Positions 1-7,332 are shown, numbered from the stretch's first letter. The stretch: DNA of 64,000 nucleotides from Thermococcaceae archaeon (GCA_030156945.1 JASGLT010000006.1:38723-102722), one strand, 5' to 3'. Translations and numbers: made by a program. The notes: a model not told the origin generated them from the letters alone.

Positions 1-643
1 GAAGCCACAGGTGTAGCGGGAAGATTCCGGCCTTTAGGAGGAGCGAGGCTAAGGCGAGTGCAACGGCCGCCCTTATTTCCGTAGAGGGCGAAACCTGGGA
101 GATCAGCTCAAGGTTCAAATAGCCCGTCTTGAGGTAGATAATCCCTATGGAGAACACGAAGAAGTAGGAGGCAAGGAGGGAGAGCATGAGGTACTTGTAT
201 GCCGCTCTGATTGCCCTCTTTTCTCCAGAGAAGCCCACCAGGGCAAAGGAAGACACCGAGGCTATCTCCATGAAGATGTAGAAGTTGAAGAGGTCCCTGC
301 TTATGAACGTTCCAAGGAGGCCAGCATGAACCAGGAGGAGCAATATAAGGGCCTTCACTTCCTTTTTGAAGTAGGTAACGGAATACAAAGCCACAGCGGA
401 GAAGAGGATAAGCTCGCCGAGCACGAGAAGGGAGCTGTAAATATCGAGCGCGACCTCTATACCCCCCACCCTCGGCCAGCCACCCACAACCTCGCTTCCT
501 TCACCCATGAGAAGGTAGGCCAGCCAGGGGAGAAGCGCACCGACTAAGAAAAGGTACCTCGCGTACTTCTCCATCCTCAAGGGTATCGTGAGCGCAGTGA
601 GGAACGCGAAGAGGAGCGGAATCGCAACGAGAACTGCTATCAC
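1..643 (-). CDS. MrpD/MbhH-type proton-conducting antiporter subunit, partial
   Basis: This is the N-terminal ~214 residues of a proton-translocating antiporter-like subunit (MrpD/NuoN family); the rest lies beyond the left edge. It is not in the ORF track because it has no stop in the window, but the reverse complement reads open from a GTG at 641-643, which overlaps the mrpC stop as GTGA. Hydrophobic segments contain the family motifs FNFYIFMEIASVSSFALVGF and, near the edge, LKAGIFPLHLW, which carries the lysine expected in the ion path. It sits last in an E-F-G-D'-E'-B-C-D order, as in Mbh, Mbx/Mbs and hydrogenase-linked Mrp clusters. Which complex it belongs to cannot be decided without the downstream genes. 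Confidence 0.9.
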   Translation of the reverse strand, partial: MIAVLVAIPLLFAFLTALTIPLRMEKYARYLFLVGALLPWLAYLLMGEGSEVVGGWPRVGGIEVALDIYSSLLVLGELILFSAVALYSVTYFKKEVKALILLLLVHAGLLGTFISRDLFNFYIFMEIASVSSFALVGFSGEKRAIRAAYKYLMLSLLASYFFVFSIGIIYLKTGYLNLELISQVSPSTEIRAAVALALASLLLKAGIFPLHLWL

Positions 644-936
644 GCCCACTCACCCCCGTTGCGCAGTATCATCGCCAGGGCCAGCGCGGTTATGGCCACA
701 TCCACAACGAGCGTCGTCAGCATCAGCGTTGCCGGGAGCGGGTCAACAGGGTTGGAGGGCATTATCGGGAAGTCCCCTCCCTCGACGTAGCCGGCGCCTA
801 TGAAGAAGAGTATCAGGCCGAGGGAGACCACGTTGATTGAGAGCACCTGCTTTATCGGGTTCTCCTTCGATATCAGGCCGTAGAGGCCTATGAGCATCAC
901 GATTATTCCGGCTGTCTCGGCGTTAATCACGGTCAA
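640..936 (-). CDS. mrpC: MrpC/NuoK-like antiporter subunit (MbhG type)
   Basis: A 98-residue membrane protein with three hydrophobic segments, the usual length and fold of MrpC/MnhC, the homologue of NuoK in complex I. The glutamate in the first helix (INAETAGIIVMLIG) and the segment NPVDPLPATLMLTTLVVDVAITALAL are typical; the latter matches the conserved PxPxALxLTAIVI region of MnhC. It should help form the lateral ion path between MrpB/G and MrpD. It overlaps mrpB upstream by 14 bp and mrpD downstream by 4 bp, so translation is probably coupled. Confidence 0.9.
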   Translation of the reverse strand: MTVINAETAGIIVMLIGLYGLISKENPIKQVLSINVVSLGLILFFIGAGYVEGGDFPIMPSNPVDPLPATLMLTTLVVDVAITALALAMILRNGGEWA

Positions 937-1330
937 CCCACCTCGACAGGATGTAGAATACGAGGACGAAGGAAGTCCCTACCTTGAGGGCAACTCCGAT
1001 ATTGAAGGTCATTACGGTGCCTCCGGGAACGTAGGGCCGGAGGAAGTTGATGAAGAAGGCTCCAAAGGCAAGGCCAGCCATTGCGATTCCCACTATAAAG
1101 AGGGCCGCTGAAGATTCCACGAGCTGGACAGTTCTGAGCGGGAAGTGCTTTCTCGTCCTCCTGTATCCGTAGGCGGTCATGAGCAGGATAACGCTCACGG
1201 CAAATATAACCCCCGCCTGAAAGCCGCCGCCGGGGCTCTCGTAGCCGTAGATGGTGAGGTAGGCTCCATAGGTGACCAGGAAAGGTGCCACGAGCTTTGT
1301 CGTCGTCCTCACAACGAGGCTCATCTTCAC
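923..1330 (-). CDS. mrpB: MrpB-like antiporter subunit (MbhF type)
   Basis: A 135-residue protein with four hydrophobic segments and the MnhB family signature YGYESPGGGFQAGVIFA near residue 30, in which a glycine-rich turn follows helix 1. In Mrp antiporters and Mbh-type complexes MrpB packs against the C-terminal MrpA-like parts. The start is taken at 1330 (ATG AAG ATG AGC), which overlaps the upstream mbhE-like stop by 4 bp; ATG two codons later (MSLVV) is an alternative. The overlapping 154-aa ORF at 933-1397 is an out-of-frame shadow. Confidence 0.88.
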   Translation of the reverse strand: MKMSLVVRTTTKLVAPFLVTYGAYLTIYGYESPGGGFQAGVIFAVSVILLMTAYGYRRTRKHFPLRTVQLVESSAALFIVGIAMAGLAFGAFFINFLRPYVPGGTVMTFNIGVALKVGTSFVLVFYILSRWVDRD

Positions 1331-1572
1331 TTCCGCTTCCCCCCAAGGAGCAGGTAAAAGCCGGTAACAGCTGCGAAGAGGAGCGTCGCTTCGCCAAGGC
1401 TGTCGTAGGCCCTCCAGTCAGCTAATATGGCCGTCACGAGGTTAGGTATTCCCACCTCGCGCCAGTTAGCTAAATAGTAGGCGTAGCTCCCCCCTGAAAC
1501 TTTGGTGTAGTCAAGCCTGAGGAGCTCCAGGAGGAGGGCTGAACTGAGGAGTGCTCCGAGGAGGCGCTTCAC
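1327..1572 (-). CDS. MbhE-like small membrane subunit (MrpA C-terminal fragment homologue)
   Basis: An 81-residue protein with hydrophobic stretches at both ends and the internal motif VTAILADWRAYDSLGEATLLFAA. The pattern NxVtaIlvdfRgyDTlGE is typical of the DUF4040-adjacent piece of MrpA (MbhE). In Thermococcales the long bacterial MrpA C-terminus is split into two small genes, and this is the second. It overlaps both neighbours by 4 bp. It is expected to be a structural membrane subunit rather than a catalytic one. Confidence 0.8.
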   Translation of the reverse strand: MKRLLGALLSSALLLELLRLDYTKVSGGSYAYYLANWREVGIPNLVTAILADWRAYDSLGEATLLFAAVTGFYLLLGGKRK

Positions 1573-1799
1573 TCCCCCACCTCCTTTACCGTGTAGAGGA
1601 AGAGCCCTGTGACTATCGCTCCAACCACGACGGCCGAGAGGGCAACGTCTGGAGCTCTAAGCTGGATCAGGGCGATGACAAATGCTAAGCTCAGGAGGCC
1701 GTAGCGCAGCACCGCGGCTGAAAGTTTCTCGGCTTCGACCACCGAGACCGAGAGTAGTATTATCGCCACGAGGAGGGCTTCATGGATTGTCCCAAGCAT
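1569..1799 (-). CDS. MbhD-like DUF4040 membrane subunit
   Basis: A 76-residue, three-helix membrane protein. The segment RAPDVALSAVVVGAIVTGLFLYTV corresponds to the DUF4040 signature (APDVALTEAavGagl) of the MrpA C-terminal region and of MbhD. It overlaps mrpG by 20 bp and the next gene by 4 bp, in the middle of the cluster. It probably forms part of the lateral ion path together with MbhE- and MrpC-like subunits. Confidence 0.82.
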   Translation of the reverse strand: MLGTIHEALLVAIILLSVSVVEAEKLSAAVLRYGLLSLAFVIALIQLRAPDVALSAVVVGAIVTGLFLYTVKEVGE

Positions 1800-2094
1800 A
1801 CATGTCCACCACCGCTTTCGGTTTTATTCCGCTCTTATAAGCGGCCCTCGCTATCGCGTGGCTGACCATCGGGTTTATCATGGCTATCATGAAGGCTATC
1901 ACCAGAAACTTCAGCTTTCCAGTAATTGGGAAGTCCGAGGCGAGGGCCAGGGCCAGGAGTATGCTTATCGCCCCTCCAGTGTCGCACTTCGCTGTCGCGT
2001 GTAGCCTCGTGTAAACGTCCGGGAAGCGAAGCAGGCCCAGGGCCCCGAAGAACATTATGAAGATTCCGAAGAGGAGGAAGAGGAGCTCTATCAT
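1780..2094 (-). CDS. mrpG: MrpG/MnhG-like antiporter subunit
   Basis: A 104-residue membrane protein with the MnhG signature GLLRFPDVYTRLHATAKCDTGG, in which RLHAxxKxxT is almost invariant, and a second hydrophobic region followed by NPMVSHAIARAAY. Length and motif fit the family well. It overlaps mrpF by 4 bp (ATGA) and the DUF4040 gene by 20 bp. The C-terminal extension AYKSGIKPKAVVDMYAWDNP is hydrophilic and probably cytoplasmic. Confidence 0.92.
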   Translation of the reverse strand: MIELLFLLFGIFIMFFGALGLLRFPDVYTRLHATAKCDTGGAISILLALALASDFPITGKLKFLVIAFMIAMINPMVSHAIARAAYKSGIKPKAVVDMYAWDNP

Positions 2095-2363
2095 GCCCGC
2101 ACCTCCATGTACTTCGCTATAATCAGCCCGCCAACTGCGTTCACCATGAGGAGCACTATGCTCACGTCGAGGAGGTAGGGGGCATCGTAGAGGAGAGAGA
2201 GCATCGCTATTATCACCACTGCCTTTGTGGTAGCTGTGTTCAAGGCAACCGCCCTATCAGCGAGCGTCGGGCCGAAGATGACGCGGTAGCTGACAAGTGT
2301 GGCGGTAAACAGGAGGAAGGCAATAGCATAGGGCAAGATCACCAGAAAATTTTCTTGAGCCAT
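2091..2363 (-). CDS. mrpF: MrpF/MnhF-like antiporter subunit
   Basis: A 90-residue, three-helix protein. The motif YRVIFGPTLADRAVALNTATTKAVV after helix 1 matches the conserved GPtlaDRvvalD region of MnhF. It sits between mrpE and mrpG as in Mrp and Mbh operons and overlaps mrpE by 25 bp. It is expected to act as a small membrane subunit needed for antiporter assembly. Confidence 0.9.
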   Translation of the reverse strand: MAQENFLVILPYAIAFLLFTATLVSYRVIFGPTLADRAVALNTATTKAVVIIAMLSLLYDAPYLLDVSIVLLMVNAVGGLIIAKYMEVRA

Positions 2364-2944
2364 TCCTCGATCTCCCCCTTTATCTTCATTCCCGCCTTCT
2401 CCCCGTCGAGGGTCTCAACATCAATCCAGTGGACGTAGAGGTAGGCCTCACCGAGCTTTTTGGTGACGTCGAGCGTCAGAGTACCGGGTGTGAGCGTTAT
2501 AGAGTTAGCTAAGACAGTTAAGCCGGTGTTGGAGTGGAGATTGGACTTAACCTTCACTATCCCGGGGTTTATGTCCATGAAGAGGACGTTTTTAACGACC
2601 TTGAGGTTGCTCTCAAGCAGCCTGAAGGCCATTATGAAGAGGTACTGCGGGATGAGGAAGAGAAAGATGTAGGCTGCCTTCGAGATTAGGTGTCCAGTCT
2701 GCCTTATGTCATCGGTCAGGAAGTCCCTAGTCACCACGGCAACGATAAGGGTCACGAGGGCACCGGTGATCATATGGGAAGGTGAGAACTTGCCGCTTAT
2801 GACTATCCAGAACGCAAATAGGGCCATCCACGTAATCACGATCCTTTCCCACGCCGGGAGCTTTTGGGCCTCATAGCTCTCGTAGAGAACCCTCTTTCGG
2901 ACTTCTTCAAGACGCTGTCGGAGATAGAAATGCATGCGGCTCAT
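2339..2944 (-). CDS. mrpE: MrpE/MnhE-like antiporter subunit with N-terminal extension
   Basis: First gene of the antiporter module, 201 residues. A charged N-terminal extension of about 40 residues (QRLEEVRKRVLYESYEAQKL) precedes the membrane part. The MnhE domain follows, with the typical end NSITLTPGTLTLDV and then VHWIDVET. The usual MnhE length is 160-170, so the extension is unusual and is one reason to think of an Mbx/Mbs-type rather than a free Mrp operon; this is an inference. A TATA-like GTTTTTAAC lies about 25 bp upstream. ATG at 2944 would be almost leaderless, and ATG at 2935 (MHFYLR) is an alternative start. Confidence 0.88.
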   Translation of the reverse strand: MSRMHFYLRQRLEEVRKRVLYESYEAQKLPAWERIVITWMALFAFWIVISGKFSPSHMITGALVTLIVAVVTRDFLTDDIRQTGHLISKAAYIFLFLIPQYLFIMAFRLLESNLKVVKNVLFMDINPGIVKVKSNLHSNTGLTVLANSITLTPGTLTLDVTKKLGEAYLYVHWIDVETLDGEKAGMKIKGEIEEWLKKIFW

Positions 2945-2965
2945 GTAGTTATTTAGGTTCCCGAT

Positions 2966-2974
2966 GTTAAAAAC
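2966..2974 (-). promoter_or_regulatory. TATA-like box of the antiporter operon, also a GTT-N3-AAC sequence
   Basis: In the 39-bp gap between the Brix gene and mrpE the minus strand reads CCGTTTTTAACATCGG. TTTTTAAC is placed about 25 bp before the first ATG, as expected for an archaeal TATA box. The same bases form GTTTTTAAC, which fits the GTT-N3-AAC half-site of the thermococcal redox regulator SurR. Only one half-site is seen, so regulation by SurR is a suggestion. Confidence 0.4.
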
Positions 2975-2983
2975 GGTTTCGGG

Positions 2984-3610
2984 CTACTCCTTTGGCTTTA
3001 TGCCGAGTGCTTCCTTATAGTCCCATCTCCGACCGTCTTCCATTATCCAGATTTTGACGAGGATGAGCGGGCCGACGGGGCGCTCTTTAGTTATATCAAA
3101 GCGGTAGAAGTTCACGGCCATTCCGCGCGGGTAGTTCTCTATGACGCCTATGACGTCGGTGTTGTTCTTGTCCGCTATCGTCTGGAGGCTCTTGTTGCCC
3201 CTCGGGACGAACTTTCCACCAGTTAATTCTGCGAAGACCTGAGCGAAGGCCGTGTGATCTATCCCGACCCTCTTGGCCGTTGTAACAACGAAAGGCATCT
3301 CCTCCCTTATCGGGGGTATGTTCCTGAAACCGATCTCGCGCTGGAGCTTTATCCCGTGAAGGTAGAGGTAGCCGAGATAGCCCCAGTCCTCGGGGTCAAC
3401 CTTGATGAAAGTCATCTTGAGCGGGTTTCCCTTCCAGACGTTGATTATTAGCAACCTCTCGTAGTTCCTGTCGTAGGCCTCCATGAGGAGGTCTTGGATG
3501 GTTTTCTTGCCTCTCGTCAGGTAGAGGGAGTTGGGGAAAACTCTCTCTAAGTCATGCCCGAAACTCCTCGTTCTTCTGGTGGGTCTATGGGACGTAGTTA
3601 TCAGCATCAT
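2984..3610 (-). CDS. Brix-domain rRNA biogenesis protein (Imp4-like)
   Basis: 208 residues from ATG at 3610. It opens with MMLITTSHRPTRRTRSFGHDLERVFPNS, the N-terminal hallmark of Brix/Imp4 proteins (ITTSRxPSxRtRxfakdL), followed by a short alpha/beta domain with a second half containing PRGMAVNFYRFDI. Archaeal Brix proteins are about 180-220 residues and are thought to act in rRNA processing and ribosome assembly. The ORF-track start at 3619 is a GTG three codons upstream; the ATG is preferred. It is co-directional with rpoP and rpl37ae, which suits a ribosome and transcription gene group. Confidence 0.87.
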   Translation of the reverse strand: MMLITTSHRPTRRTRSFGHDLERVFPNSLYLTRGKKTIQDLLMEAYDRNYERLLIINVWKGNPLKMTFIKVDPEDWGYLGYLYLHGIKLQREIGFRNIPPIREEMPFVVTTAKRVGIDHTAFAQVFAELTGGKFVPRGNKSLQTIADKNNTDVIGVIENYPRGMAVNFYRFDITKERPVGPLILVKIWIMEDGRRWDYKEALGIKPKE

Positions 3611-3661
3611 GGCTCTCACTCAAAAATTGGTCGCATGAATAAAAGGCTTTCGAAGCAGAAT

Positions 3662-3811
3662 TCAGATAGCTTTAACGCGCCTGGCCACGCGGGGCCTTGG
3701 CTTGTAGAGTATCTTACTGCCGCAGTAAGGGCAGCGTACTTCCCTGGCGTTTTCGAGATCGAGTTCAACTTCCTTTCCGCATTTTGCACATCGGTAAATT
3801 GCCAAAACCAT
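3662..3811 (-). CDS. rpoP: DNA-directed RNA polymerase subunit P (Rpb12-like)
   Basis: A 49-residue zinc-ribbon protein, MVLAIYRCAKCGKEV..., with two CxxC pairs (CAKC and CPYC) about 20 residues apart and a basic C-terminal tail (RPRVARRVKAI). This is the standard archaeal RpoP, which binds at the Rpo3/Rpo10 assembly platform. The track shows an 85-aa ORF; the inner ATG at 3811 follows GGGTGAT and gives the normal family length. Its start lies 25 bp after the rpl37ae stop in the same direction. Confidence 0.95.
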   Translation of the reverse strand: MVLAIYRCAKCGKEVELDLENAREVRCPYCGSKILYKPRPRVARRVKAI

Positions 3812-3836
3812 CGGAATCACCCACAATATAAATAAA

Positions 3837-4097
3837 TCAGGCCTTGGAGGCCGTAATACGCTTTGCGACCTTTCCGGCCGGAGTGGTCGGCAGATAAGCA
3901 CCGCCGGCAAAGGTTGCACCGCATTTTTGGCACTGCCATATGCCAGTGCTTATCCTTTTAACGGCCTTTCTGCCGCAGACAGGACAGACGTGCTTCTGCC
4001 TCATTCTCTCCTCTACTGCTGCCACCCTTCTCCTGATCTTGAGACCGTATCTTGGACCAAACCTTCCAGCTGAACCAACCTTGGTAGTCCTTCCCAT
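3837..4097 (-). CDS. rpl37ae: 50S ribosomal protein L37Ae
   Basis: An 86-residue zinc-binding ribosomal protein starting [18 protein letters not shown], with CPVC and CQKC pairs separated by 14 residues. This is the eL43 fold found in archaea and eukaryotes on the large subunit. The track extends it by 10 residues to 4127, but GGGGTGATG before the ATG at 4097 is a good ribosome binding site and the family begins at MGR/MxRTxK. It is the first gene of the rpl37ae-rpoP-Brix run, with its own TATA box upstream. Confidence 0.95.
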   Translation of the reverse strand: MGRTTKVGSAGRFGPRYGLKIRRRVAAVEERMRQKHVCPVCGRKAVKRISTGIWQCQKCGATFAGGAYLPTTPAGKVAKRITASKA

Positions 4098-4150
4098 GAG
4101 CATCACCCCAACTTGAGCATTTTTCACGACTGGTGGGTTTTTTCAGGGAC

Positions 4151-4163
4151 GTTTTATAAACCT
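4151..4163 (-). promoter_or_regulatory. BRE/TATA promoter of the rpl37ae operon
   Basis: The minus strand reads GCAAAGGTTTATAAAACG. GCAAAGG is a purine-rich BRE, and TTTATAAAAC is a near-consensus archaeal TATA box. It lies about 55 bp before the rpl37ae ATG, giving a short leader of about 30 nt. It falls just outside the left end of the 628-bp inverted repeat. Confidence 0.6.
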
Positions 4164-4197
4164 TTGCCCACCCAAGCTTCTGGAGAAGTCTCCCAAG

Positions 4198-4825
4198 GAA
4201 ACTTTGTCCCGCAAAGTTTCATCAAAGTTTGTGGTTCTTGTTCACGAGGTCCTTTTTGAGGGATTTTCCCTTTTTGAATGCCGTCCTGGATTGTGAATTC
4301 CATTTTATTCGCTTGCTCTTTGTGAGTTTGCTTTTTAATGACGCCCGAAGGGCGTAAAGGGAAGAAAAACTCCTTCCAGTTAAGAGATTTTAGGAATTAA
4401 CTCACTTTTTAGCTCGAGTACATGAAAAATCCCCGTAGAAGGGCAATTTCAGAAGGAATCACGAATTTTGATCAAACTCAATGGGACTGTCATCCCGTGC
4501 GTTGAAGCTCCGCTTCAACGTCGCGCAGGAAGCTTTTAGAAAAAGATTCACCAAAAGCCCGTAGCTCCTCTTAGAAAGGCTATATACGGGGATTTTTACA
4601 CGATAAGTGCCTGTTCCAGGAGGAGAACAACTCAGATAAGAATCCTCAAAAAGGTTTGCATTCTCCTTGAAGCCCGAAGGGCGTCGATTTTTGAGTTAAA
4701 CCACCCCAAGGGAGCATTTTAAGAGTTCTCACTCTTAAAACAACCCTTCAAAAAGAAAATCACGTGAAAGCTGGCTTTTCAGAAAGAGCTACACTCTTTG
4801 ATGAAACTTTGCCCACCAAAGTTTC
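4198..4825. repeat. 628-bp imperfect inverted repeat (two ~310-bp arms, possible MITE-like element or long hairpin)
   Basis: The noncoding stretch between tRNA-Arg and rpl37ae is symmetric about position ~4511. The outer ends are GAAACTTTG-N5-CAAAGTTTCATCAAAG at 4198 and the same sequence inverted ending at 4825; 34 of the first 42 positions match. Further in, and in register, are GATTTTC(CC)TTTTTGAA (offset 64 from both ends), GACGCCC-N3-GGGC (offsets 142 and 140) and AAAAATCCCCGTA (offsets 227 and 228). The centre is a 9-bp hairpin, CGTTGAAGC-TCC-GCTTCAACG at 4500-4520. No coding capacity is evident. One end stops 2 bp from the CCA of tRNA-Arg. Its nature is unknown; it could be a decayed head-to-head repeat pair or a structured RNA. 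Confidence 0.75.
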
Positions 4826-4826
4826 T

Positions 4827-4903
<77 letters not shown>

Positions 4904-4910
4904 TCAGAAG

Positions 4911-4936
4911 TGTTATAAGGGGTTCAAAAATAAAGG
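4911..4936. promoter_or_regulatory. Overlapping divergent promoters of tRNA-Arg and dcd
   Basis: On the plus strand TGTTATAAGG (4911-4920) is a TATA-like box about 35 bp before the dcd ATG. On the minus strand CCTTTATTTTTG (4925-4936) is centred about 28 bp before the mature 5' end of tRNA-Arg. The spacing suits two back-to-back archaeal promoters. This rests on motif and spacing alone. Confidence 0.4.
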
Positions 4937-4950
4937 TTGCGGTGGTAAAA

Positions 4951-5430
4951 ATGATGCTGCCGGACTGGAAAATCAGGAAGGAGATACTGATAGAGCCTTT
5001 CAGCGAGGAGTCCCTTCAGCCGGCTGGCTACGACCTTAGGGTTGGGAGGGAGGCCTACTTGGAAGGACGTGTTCTGGATGTTGAGAAAGAAGGTAAGCTG
5101 GTAATCCCCCCCAAGACACATGCTCTTGTGCTGACCATGGAAAGGGTGAGGCTTCCCGATGATGTTATGGGCGATATGAAGCTGAGAAGCTCCCTCGCCA
5201 GGGAGGGGCTCCTTGGTTCTTTTGCCTGGGTTGATCCTGGATGGGATGGCAATTTGACCCTTGCACTTTTCAATTCGTCTAATGAACCTATCGAGCTCTA
5301 TTACGGGGAGCGCTTTGTCCAGATAGCTTTCATACGGCTTGAAGGCCCCGCCAGAAATCCCTACAGAGGAAACTATCAGGGGAGCAGGGGGATAGTTCTT
5401 TCAAAAAGGAGACAGAGAAGGGGAGTTTGA
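4951..5430 (+). CDS. dcd: dCTP deaminase / dUTPase-family protein
   Basis: 159 residues starting MMLPDWKIRKEI. It has the Dcd/dUTPase trimer fold motifs: SLQPAGYDLRVG (motif near the start), MGDMKLRSSLAREGL (the nucleotide-binding RSS motif) and FAWVDPGWDGNLTLALFN. It supplies dUMP/dUTP for thymidylate synthesis and guards against dUTP; whether it deaminates, hydrolyses or does both cannot be read from sequence. The track start at 4798 reads through tRNA antisense; GGTGGTAAAA before the ATG at 4951 supports the start used here. The C-terminus (SRGIVLSKRRQRRGV) is basic. Confidence 0.9.
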   Translation: MMLPDWKIRKEILIEPFSEESLQPAGYDLRVGREAYLEGRVLDVEKEGKLVIPPKTHALVLTMERVRLPDDVMGDMKLRSSLAREGLLGSFAWVDPGWDGNLTLALFNSSNEPIELYYGERFVQIAFIRLEGPARNPYRGNYQGSRGIVLSKRRQRRGV

Positions 5431-5457
5431 TGCTCTCCCCTAAGCTGTTCTTTTTTT

Positions 5458-5688
5458 ATGGTCAAAGTTAACAGAGAGCGTACCTGGAAGATGGTATTTG
5501 ACACATGGCTTTTGGGGGATTGTTCCTTTCTTGTAAGCTTCAGCACTGTTAGAGGCACTCCCCCAGGTGTGGCCTCCTACTCGTTTTTCCAAATAGTCTA
5601 TGTCGTGGATATCCTTGGGAGTATTGGAGGTATTGACGATAGCAACACTGGCCTGTTTTTGTTCTCTGGTAATGGGTTGGGGGCATGA
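5458..5688 (+). pseudogene. Possible decayed membrane-protein remnant (C-terminal fragment)
   Basis: The 339-bp gap between dcd and the histone gene holds one plus-strand ORF of 76 residues with a hydrophobic C-terminal half (FFQIVYVVDILGSIGGIDDS). It faintly recalls the C-terminal GGIG region of lysylphosphatidylglycerol-synthase-like (UPF0104) membrane proteins. It has no convincing ribosome binding site. It is either a degraded remnant or a chance ORF; I cannot tell which. The rest of the gap holds only the histone promoter. Confidence 0.2.
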
Positions 5689-5706
5689 AAAGGCCCCGTT
5701 TTACCG

Positions 5707-5721
5707 AAACATTTATATACC
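5707..5721 (+). promoter_or_regulatory. BRE/TATA promoter of the histone gene
   Basis: CGAAACATTTATATACC is a textbook archaeal promoter: the purine-rich CGAAAC BRE is directly followed by TTTATATA. It is centred about 52 bp upstream of the histone ATG, leaving a leader of about 28 nt that ends in the AAGGAGGTG ribosome binding site at 5755-5763. The strong match suits an abundant chromatin protein. Confidence 0.7.
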
Positions 5722-5769
5722 TTTAACGGCCAAATAGATAGCGAAAAGCTCTTTAAGGAGGTGGAAAGA

Positions 5770-5973
5770 ATGGCCGAGTTGCCAATTGCCCCAATCGACA
5801 GGTTGATAAGGAAGGCTGGTGCTGAGAGGGTTAGTGAAGACGCCGCTAAGGTTCTCGCCGAGTACCTCGAGGAGTACGCCATAGAGATCGGTAAGAAGGC
5901 CGCTGCCTTTGCCAGGCACGCCGGCAGGAAGACCGTCAAGGCCGAGGACATCAAGCTTGCCATCAAGGCCTGA
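5770..5973 (+). CDS. Archaeal histone (HMf/HpkA family)
   Basis: A 67-residue histone-fold protein, [17 protein letters not shown]..., ending [14 protein letters not shown]. The three helices of the core fold, the [14 protein letters not shown]-contact segment and the usual 66-69 residue length are all present. It dimerises and wraps DNA into archaeal nucleosome-like fibres. ATG at 5770 is preferred over the GTG at 5761 because the GGAGGTG ribosome binding site overlaps the GTG. It closely resembles the two histones of Thermococcus kodakarensis. A T-rich tract (GCCTTTTTGGCTCTTTTC) follows the stop and probably ends transcription. Confidence 0.97.
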   Translation: MAELPIAPIDRLIRKAGAERVSEDAAKVLAEYLEEYAIEIGKKAAAFARHAGRKTVKAEDIKLAIKA

Positions 5974-6057
5974 AGGCCTTTTTGGCTCTTTTCTAAACTT
6001 TTACCTTCCCAAACATGCACCGTTATCGTTTTAAGGCTCTTATGCAGTTCTGAGGTT

Positions 6058-7332
6058 ATGTCGGAGATAGCCGTCAGAATGACAAAGAGGAACCACAATG
6101 CATTCGTTCATCTTTTGGGGGCACTGGAGAGCCAGGGGTTTGAGCTGGACGAACTTTTGATAACCAAGGACTTCAAAGAAATATTCAGGGCCAGGCCTAA
6201 GGTTGTTCTGTACTCATTCTTCACGGAGGAAATATGGGGCTCATTGAGAGATGAAGTCGGGCTTTTGAAGAAACGGGGGGCCCTCTTAGTTGCAGGGGGC
6301 TACCACGCGATAGCCATGCCAAAACACACGTTGAATGTGCTTGGTTTCGACATAGCCGTCATTGGTGAGGGGGAAGAAGTTCTTTACCAGCTCCTCACGG
6401 CCCTAAAAAGTGCGGGGTATAAAATCACGAAGGAGCTGGCCAATATCAAAGGCTTAGCATTCTACTTAAACGGAGAGTTCGTTTTCACGGGCTTTGCCAA
6501 GGTAGAGGACTTCTGGCGCTTTCCTCCTTACCCTGAGAGCGTCCGATTGATTTCTCCGATTGAGATCACCCGCGGCTGTCCCTTTGGCTGCTACTACTGC
6601 CAGACTCCCTATATCAAGGGCTTCCGCATGAGGCACAGGCCGATAGACCAGATAGTGAAATACTCCCGCAGGATGAAGGACATGCGTTACATAACGCCGA
6701 ACGCCTTTGCCTACGGAAGCCCAGGAGCCATCCTAAAACTAAACAAGCTTGAAGCCCTTCTTAAGGCCCTTCAACCATTAAGAAAGGAGGGCAGGAGGTT
6801 GTTCTATGGCACGTTCCCGAGCGAGGTAAGGCCAGAGTTCGTCCTCCCTGAGACGCTGGAGCTGCTGATAGACTACGCCGACAACAGAAGGCTGGCGATA
6901 GGTGCGCAGAGCGGTGACGATGCGATGCTAAAGGCCATGCACCGTCTTCACAGGGTGGAACACGTACAGAGGGCCGTTGAGTACATGATTGAGTACGGCT
7001 TCGAGCCAGTGGTCGATTTCATAGTTGGATTGCCGAATGAGACTGAAGAAAGCCAGAGGAGGAGCATAGAGCTCATGAAGTGGATCATAGCGAAGGGAGG
7101 GAAGGTCAGGGCTCACTACTTCATGCCCCTCCCCGGAACGCCGTGGGCGAGGTGCAAACCTTCTCCACTTAGCAATGAAATGAAGAAGTTCCTCGGAAGG
7201 ATGGCGGCGAAGGGGAAGATAGAGGGGGCCTGGAGCAACCAGATGGAACTCTCGAGGAAGATTCAAAAGCTGATAGAAGAGTTCTATGAAGAACCAATGG
7301 CCTACCACGGTGGTGTGAAGAAGATCTGCTGA
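6058..7332 (+). CDS. B12-binding-domain radical SAM protein
   Basis: 424 residues. The N-terminal ~150 residues form a cobalamin-binding-like Rossmann region (VLYSFFTEEIW, LLVAGGYHAIAMP, DIAVIGEGEEVLYQLL). The radical SAM core begins near residue 170 with EITRGCPFGCYYCQTP, the CxxxCxxC site for the [4Fe-4S] cluster. A glycine-rich SAM-contact segment (RLAIGAQSGDD) and VVDFIVGLPNETEE follow. This arrangement fits the archaeal TIGR04013-like group, whose substrate is unknown. The cobalamin-ligating histidine motif of methyltransferases is not obvious. It stands alone between histone and the Toprim gene. Confidence 0.88.
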   Translation: MSEIAVRMTKRNHNAFVHLLGALESQGFELDELLITKDFKEIFRARPKVVLYSFFTEEIWGSLRDEVGLLKKRGALLVAGGYHAIAMPKHTLNVLGFDIAVIGEGEEVLYQLLTALKSAGYKITKELANIKGLAFYLNGEFVFTGFAKVEDFWRFPPYPESVRLISPIEITRGCPFGCYYCQTPYIKGFRMRHRPIDQIVKYSRRMKDMRYITPNAFAYGSPGAILKLNKLEALLKALQPLRKEGRRLFYGTFPSEVRPEFVLPETLELLIDYADNRRLAIGAQSGDDAMLKAMHRLHRVEHVQRAVEYMIEYGFEPVVDFIVGLPNETEESQRRSIELMKWIIAKGGKVRAHYFMPLPGTPWARCKPSPLSNEMKKFLGRMAAKGKIEGAWSNQMELSRKIQKLIEEFYEEPMAYHGGVKKIC

